From Stereocaulon alpinum (lineage: Eukaryota; Ascomycota; Lecanoromycetes; Lecanorales; Stereocaulaceae), in assembly GCA_018257865.1 (NCBI GenBank), contig JAEUBA010000070.1:103719-167718 (forward strand): a DNA stretch of 64,000 nucleotides. Reading direction: 5' to 3'. A program made the translations under genes and the position numbers. The notes under the pieces were generated by a model, which saw only the letters and a program-made list of their open reading frames with translations, was not told the DNA's origin and did not search any database. This document shows positions 61,001 through 64,000 of this stretch, piece by piece (the stretch's first letter is position 1; every line of letters begins with the position of its first letter).

Positions 61001-61414
61001 GATATAAAGGAATCCTTTAGCTAGTAATATTAACTAATTATACTAATATAGCGGTAGTAGGATATTATTTCTCCTCTTAAACCGTCCCTATAGGTATTCT
61101 AATAGTACTCTATAACTTAGGGTATTAAATTATATCGTTTTCAGCTTCTAATACTAATAATTCGCGTAGTTACTTTAGGCGGCGATTCGTTACTTAGGCT
61201 TCTTATAAGCGTTACTTAAGATTAGCGTTATCTAAATTAGAGGTATCTAGCTAAGACTCTCCGTTAGTCCTATAACTCTCTATAGGATCGTTATTATTAT
61301 TAATATCGTTAGGTTCTTCGGCGTTAGTAACGGTCGTAGTAGTATAACTGCGTATCTAACCTAATATTACAGTAACTCCGGGCCTCTCCCTTAAAAAGGT
61401 AGAGAAATTAGAAC
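55031..61414 (-). pseudogene. Gag-Pol remnants of the chromovirus
   Basis: Read on the minus strand. Near 60,150-60,210 a gag zinc-knuckle pattern has lost its Cys residues to Tyr. The reverse transcriptase shows a PFRLANALATF block, and its active site at 58,981-58,992 reads YLNN where the family has YLDD: both catalytic Asp codons changed to Asn by G-to-A. The integrase zinc-binding region lies near 57,690-57,780, the integrase core near 57,560-57,300 still shows SDRG, a GPY/F-type motif (KLSYKFVGPF) near 56,850 follows, and chromodomain traces (YKVK then stop, LLDKEL) lie near 56,535-56,640. Stops replace mainly Trp and Gln codons, exactly what RIP produces. Confidence 0.9.
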
Positions 61415-61663
61415 TATAAAGACTAGCGACGCTAGCTCTAAGCTAGCGTACTAAGGTATAAGAGACGTAAAGTTACTAGATTTAGGTATTAAGTAATAGA
61501 TATAATTATATTACTTAGTAGTAGAGTAGTAGCAGAACTAATTTCTAAAGATCCCTAAAATACGGGGGAGTCCTAGGTAGTAATACTATTACTAAGCCCT
61601 TAGACCCTAATTAATATTATTACGCTAGCGTGGCTATAACGCGCACACGCTTAAGGGTTGATA
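61415..61663 (-). repeat. Right LTR (5' LTR of the minus-strand element), 249 bp
   Basis: Same length as the left LTR, with no gaps in the alignment. I count 17 differences, all C/T or G/A transitions. Its left end reads TA instead of TG, as RIP would cause. I could not identify a convincing tRNA primer-binding site next to it (minus strand GTTCTAATTTC). Confidence 0.95.
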
Positions 61664-61668
61664 GCGTT
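61664..61668. repeat. Target-site duplication GCGTT, right copy
   Basis: Matches 54777-54781 exactly. Despite heavy mutation all around, neither copy is altered; GCGTT contains no CA or TG, so RIP could not touch it. Confidence 0.9.
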
Positions 61669-63880
61669 CTTCTAAAGGAAGACCTCTACTAGCTATACCG
61701 CTACCGCTATAATAGAAAAGGCCTCTAAGGAAGCCTATATTAAGGAAGTCTACTACTACTAAGGATTTATTAGGGTTTTCCTAACCTAGCGCCTCCGCCT
61801 TAGCCTCTACCTCCGCCCCTACCTCTACCTCTACCTCTACCTCTACCTCTACTTTACCCTAAACCTTAAGTATTAATAAGGTTCTAGCGCGCTAGTAGAG
61901 TTAACTAAGTCTTAAGCTAATTATTCCGCCCTATATAGTTAGTTAGTTAGTATTAATTAATTAATTGATTGATTTATACGCCTATTCTAGTATCTATATA
62001 TACTAATAAGGGTATTCTCTTATATTATTAGGAAATCTAGGGGGGTTAAAGGCCCTTTAGACGTAAAAGAAATCTTTCTAGAGTTACCTTTTCTAGCTAA
62101 AAACTTTCGCTTATTAGCTTACTTATTATTCTACTCCGCTTATCTAACCTTACTATTAAGCTTTATAATACTAGTAATAATAATCTCTATTACCCTAATA
62201 AGCCCTATAATACTTTAGTAGCTCCGCCGCCTTTAGCTTCTACTTATACTTAGGCTTCTTTATCTTTAGGGTTTTTATTACTAGTTTTACTTTAATAAGA
62301 AGTTTAGACTAGGAGAGCTATTCCTTAGTAAGTTAATACTATATTAGGAATCCTAACCTAACTAGCTATCTTATAGCCGCTCTTATACTAGTAACCTTAA
62401 CTAGTATAGTCCTAATATTATAAGTCTCTACCTCTTTAATAAGCTCCCTTTAAGTATTACTAAGCTCTAAATAGTATAGGAGAATATACTTTATATCTTA
62501 ATTCCTTTATCTATAACTATAGTAGGTATTATAGACCCTTAGTACCCTTACCTTATAAAAGAAGTAGTTAAAATTATTCCTTCTACTTTAGAGTTAGACT
62601 ATTATTAAGCTTTCTACCTTCCTAAACTTTAGGTAGTAGTTATACCTTTCTCTAAATAATAGTTTATTCTATATAGGTATATAAGAGTACTTAGGGATAA
62701 TATCCTTATATACCTCCTACTACTTAATCTACTTTATTATTACCTAGCCTTATATCTTCTTAACTAAGATACCTATATCTTAATACTCCTTAATATCTAT
62801 TTTTAGGTTATACTAATATACCCTCCTCCTTATTATTATTACTAATTAATTCTAATCCTTTACCTTAAGCTCCTATAGGGCCTATTCTTCTTTTTCTAGT
62901 AATAGGGTTAGGCGTATTAGGCGCGCCCTTCCTCTCCTTCCCTATAGTCTCCTATAGATTAAGCGGTTACCTTTAATTATTAAGGGGTATACTCCTCTTA
63001 GTACTTAGTATCTTATAACTAGGGCGTTTAGATAGGTTTAGATAGGTATAATAACTACTTCTACTTTTAAGACTTAGACTAGTATTACCTTATATACTCT
63101 AAATACTATCTATAAGTAGTTATTCTATATTATCGCAAGTATTTTAATATACTTTTCTATAGCTCCCCGCCCCTTAGTAGGGGTATACTATATTAGAGTA
63201 GCGAATATAAGTATAGGCCTTACTACTATATTATATACCTTTCTATACTTCTTAAATATAGCTCCCTAAGTTAATCCTACTAAGTATTTAATTATTTAGG
63301 CTTAAATAGCGGCCTTTATCTTTACCTATATTATATATAGGCCCTAGTAGAGTTTAGTATTAATATATAACCCTAAGACCCTAATACTTACTTCTAGCTT
63401 AACCTCTATATTACTAAATTATACCGTCTCCTTTATATTAAACCTTTTAGGGGCGTATAATAAATATACTAGTTTATACTTCTAAGGTGCGAATATCACC
63501 CCGTATATTTTCGCCTATATTTAGTAGAGCTTATAGGCCTATTCTAACTACCTATAGTTTATTTCCGTTATCTTACTATATACTAATAGGTATATATTAT
63601 CTACGAATCCTCCTACCTATACTAAGATCTTTACCTTTAAGTATACTTTAATTAATAGCGTATTAAAGAAGAGGAATAGGATTAGTAATATTAGTAATCC
63701 TTATAGGATCCCTATTTCTACTACCTTAACTAAACTAGTCCTATCCCCTAAGGTTATTAATATCGCTCTATTCTTAAGAAAGCTTATAGTCTACTAGATA
63801 ATCCCCTTAGGGATTCCTTTTATCCTTAAGTTATAGAGTAGCCTTTTATAGAATATATTATTAAATACTCCTACTATATT
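61669..63880 (-). pseudogene. RIP-mutated LINE (Tad1/I-type) reverse transcriptase remnant, 5'-truncated
   Basis: On the minus strand, between about 63,480 and 63,720, the sequence reads like a non-LTR reverse transcriptase: a GIP-x-G start with LILLILFLFFNT following (the family's GxPQGSPLSP block with stops), then GGFVDNIYLLVY with Asp changed to Asn at the catalytic FVDD motif, and further on GVIFAP-x-KYKLVYL typical of the thumb side. Stops interrupt all frames. The remaining 1.8 kb to the left would correspond to the C-terminal and RNase H part but is too mutated to confirm. The sequence ends abruptly at 63,880 inside the reverse transcriptase, consistent with 5' truncation at insertion. 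The LTR element probably inserted into the 3' part of this LINE. Confidence 0.82.
61821..61852 (+). repeat. CTCTAC hexamer microsatellite
   Basis: About five tandem CTCTAC units, within degenerate copies extending from about 61,790. On the LINE sense strand this is GTAGAG repeated, which could derive from a Gly/Arg or Glu/Val repeat near the end of the LINE open frame. Confidence 0.8.
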
Positions 63881-64000
63881 GGCCAGCGATGGAGACACAC
63901 CTGTACGCGGTGCTGGCTACGAACCTGAATACCTATTCAGAGCCGAGATGTCTCCCCTAATGCATTGCAGGTTGAACGATGTTGAGACGTCGCGTGGTTG
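63881..64000. other. Normal-composition flank right of the RIP island
   Basis: CA and TG reappear at once (for example GATGGAGACACACCTG), marking the end of the repeat block. Too short to identify a gene; nothing recognised. Confidence 0.6.

Larger units (their letters stand above)
54782..61663 (-). mobile_element. Complete but RIP-inactivated Ty3/gypsy chromovirus, 6,882 bp
   Basis: Two 249-bp LTRs bound an internal region of 6.4 kb transcribed from the minus strand, and a 5-bp target duplication GCGTT flanks the whole. Coding traces occur in the order gag with a CCHC-type zinc knuckle, protease region, reverse transcriptase, RNase H, integrase and a C-terminal chromodomain, which defines the chromovirus branch of Metaviridae. 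Every domain is interrupted by stops made by RIP, so the element cannot act on its own. The perfect duplication and equal LTR lengths show that it has not been rearranged since insertion. It seems nested in the LINE remnant to its right. Confidence 0.93.
54665..63880. repeat. RIP-mutated repeat island (9.2 kb)
   Basis: Throughout this block CA and TG are nearly absent, TA is very common, and CG remains, the signature of CpA-to-TpA mutation by RIP. Reading 55,021-57,060 by eye I count about 11 CA/TG dinucleotides in roughly 2 kb, where random sequence would have over 200. Both edges are sharp (about 54,665 and 63,880). No long open frame survives on either strand. Within it are a whole LTR retrotransposon and part of a LINE, described separately. 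Confidence 0.95.

Noticed and set aside
61390..61414. tRNA primer-binding site next to the 5' LTR
   Set aside because: The bases following the LTR on the minus strand (GTTCTAATTTC) do not start with the usual TGG and do not match the LTR start as in self-priming elements; RIP may have changed them, so no call is made.
54665..63880. Native AT-rich DNA such as a centromere or mitochondrial insertion
   Set aside because: The LTR pair, target duplication and readable reverse transcriptase motifs show mobile elements, and the loss of CA/TG with retention of CG indicates RIP rather than simple AT bias.
1..64000. CRISPR array, bacterial operon, secondary-metabolite cluster, or rRNA genes
   Set aside because: No spaced direct repeats, no bacterial-style gene packing, no polyketide or peptide synthetase genes, and no rRNA-like sequence were seen.

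Overview
The window looks like nuclear DNA of a filamentous ascomycete (Pezizomycotina; a Dothideomycete-like genome is my best guess but is not proven). The reasons are small introns of about 47-63 bp with GT..AG ends, a head-to-head pair of myosin-motor chitin synthases (class V and class VII) found only in filamentous fungi, single-copy fungal housekeeping genes with one gene per promoter, and a block of repeats mutated in the manner of repeat-induced point mutation (RIP).

Layout. 1-978: 3' end of an unrecognised Ser/Thr/Pro-rich gene. 1677-2975 (-): END3, endocytic actin-patch adaptor. 3941-9388 (-) and 10685-16481 (+): class VII and class V chitin synthases, diverging from a shared 1.3-kb upstream region. 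16901-17821 (+): small putative zinc-binding protein. 18405-19845 (-): RGS-domain membrane protein resembling Rax1. 19846-23415: 3.6 kb without a convincing gene. 23416-24889 (-): mitochondrial NAD-isocitrate dehydrogenase catalytic subunit, diverging from 25208-28400 (+): exocyst subunit SEC5. 28708-29516 (+): atypical short-chain dehydrogenase. 29517-32191: non-genic, with an eroded coding relic on the minus strand. 32192-34562 (-): RBM26/27-like PWI + CCCH + RRM protein. 35928-38861 (-): elongation factor 2 with six exons, two of them 8 and 16 nt. 39437-49340 (-): CSF1/BLTP1 bridge-like lipid transfer protein, 3,261 aa, most of it in one 9.7-kb exon. 49910-52200 (+): TMEM184/DUF300 membrane protein. 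52762-54329 (+): Whi5/Nrm1-like G1/S repressor candidate.

From about 54,665 to 63,880 the sequence changes abruptly to AT-rich DNA almost devoid of CA and TG dinucleotides. It holds a complete minus-strand Ty3/gypsy chromovirus (54,782-61,663) with two 249-bp LTRs and a perfect 5-bp target duplication, all coding destroyed by stops, apparently inserted into a RIP-mutated Tad1/I-type LINE whose reverse transcriptase lies at 61,669-63,880 on the same strand. Normal-composition DNA resumes at 63,881.

Functional themes: several genes serve polarised growth and the cell surface (two chitin synthases, END3, SEC5, Rax1-like, CSF1), but they are separate transcription units and I see no operon-like or biosynthetic cluster logic. 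I found no clearly new biological system. The most informative oddities are the RIP island (LTR differences that are all transitions, with CAG/CTG sites spared), a structured 173-nt first intron in EF2, a frame-preserving 48-nt intron in the RNA-binding gene, and a probable GC-AG intron in the TMEM184 gene.
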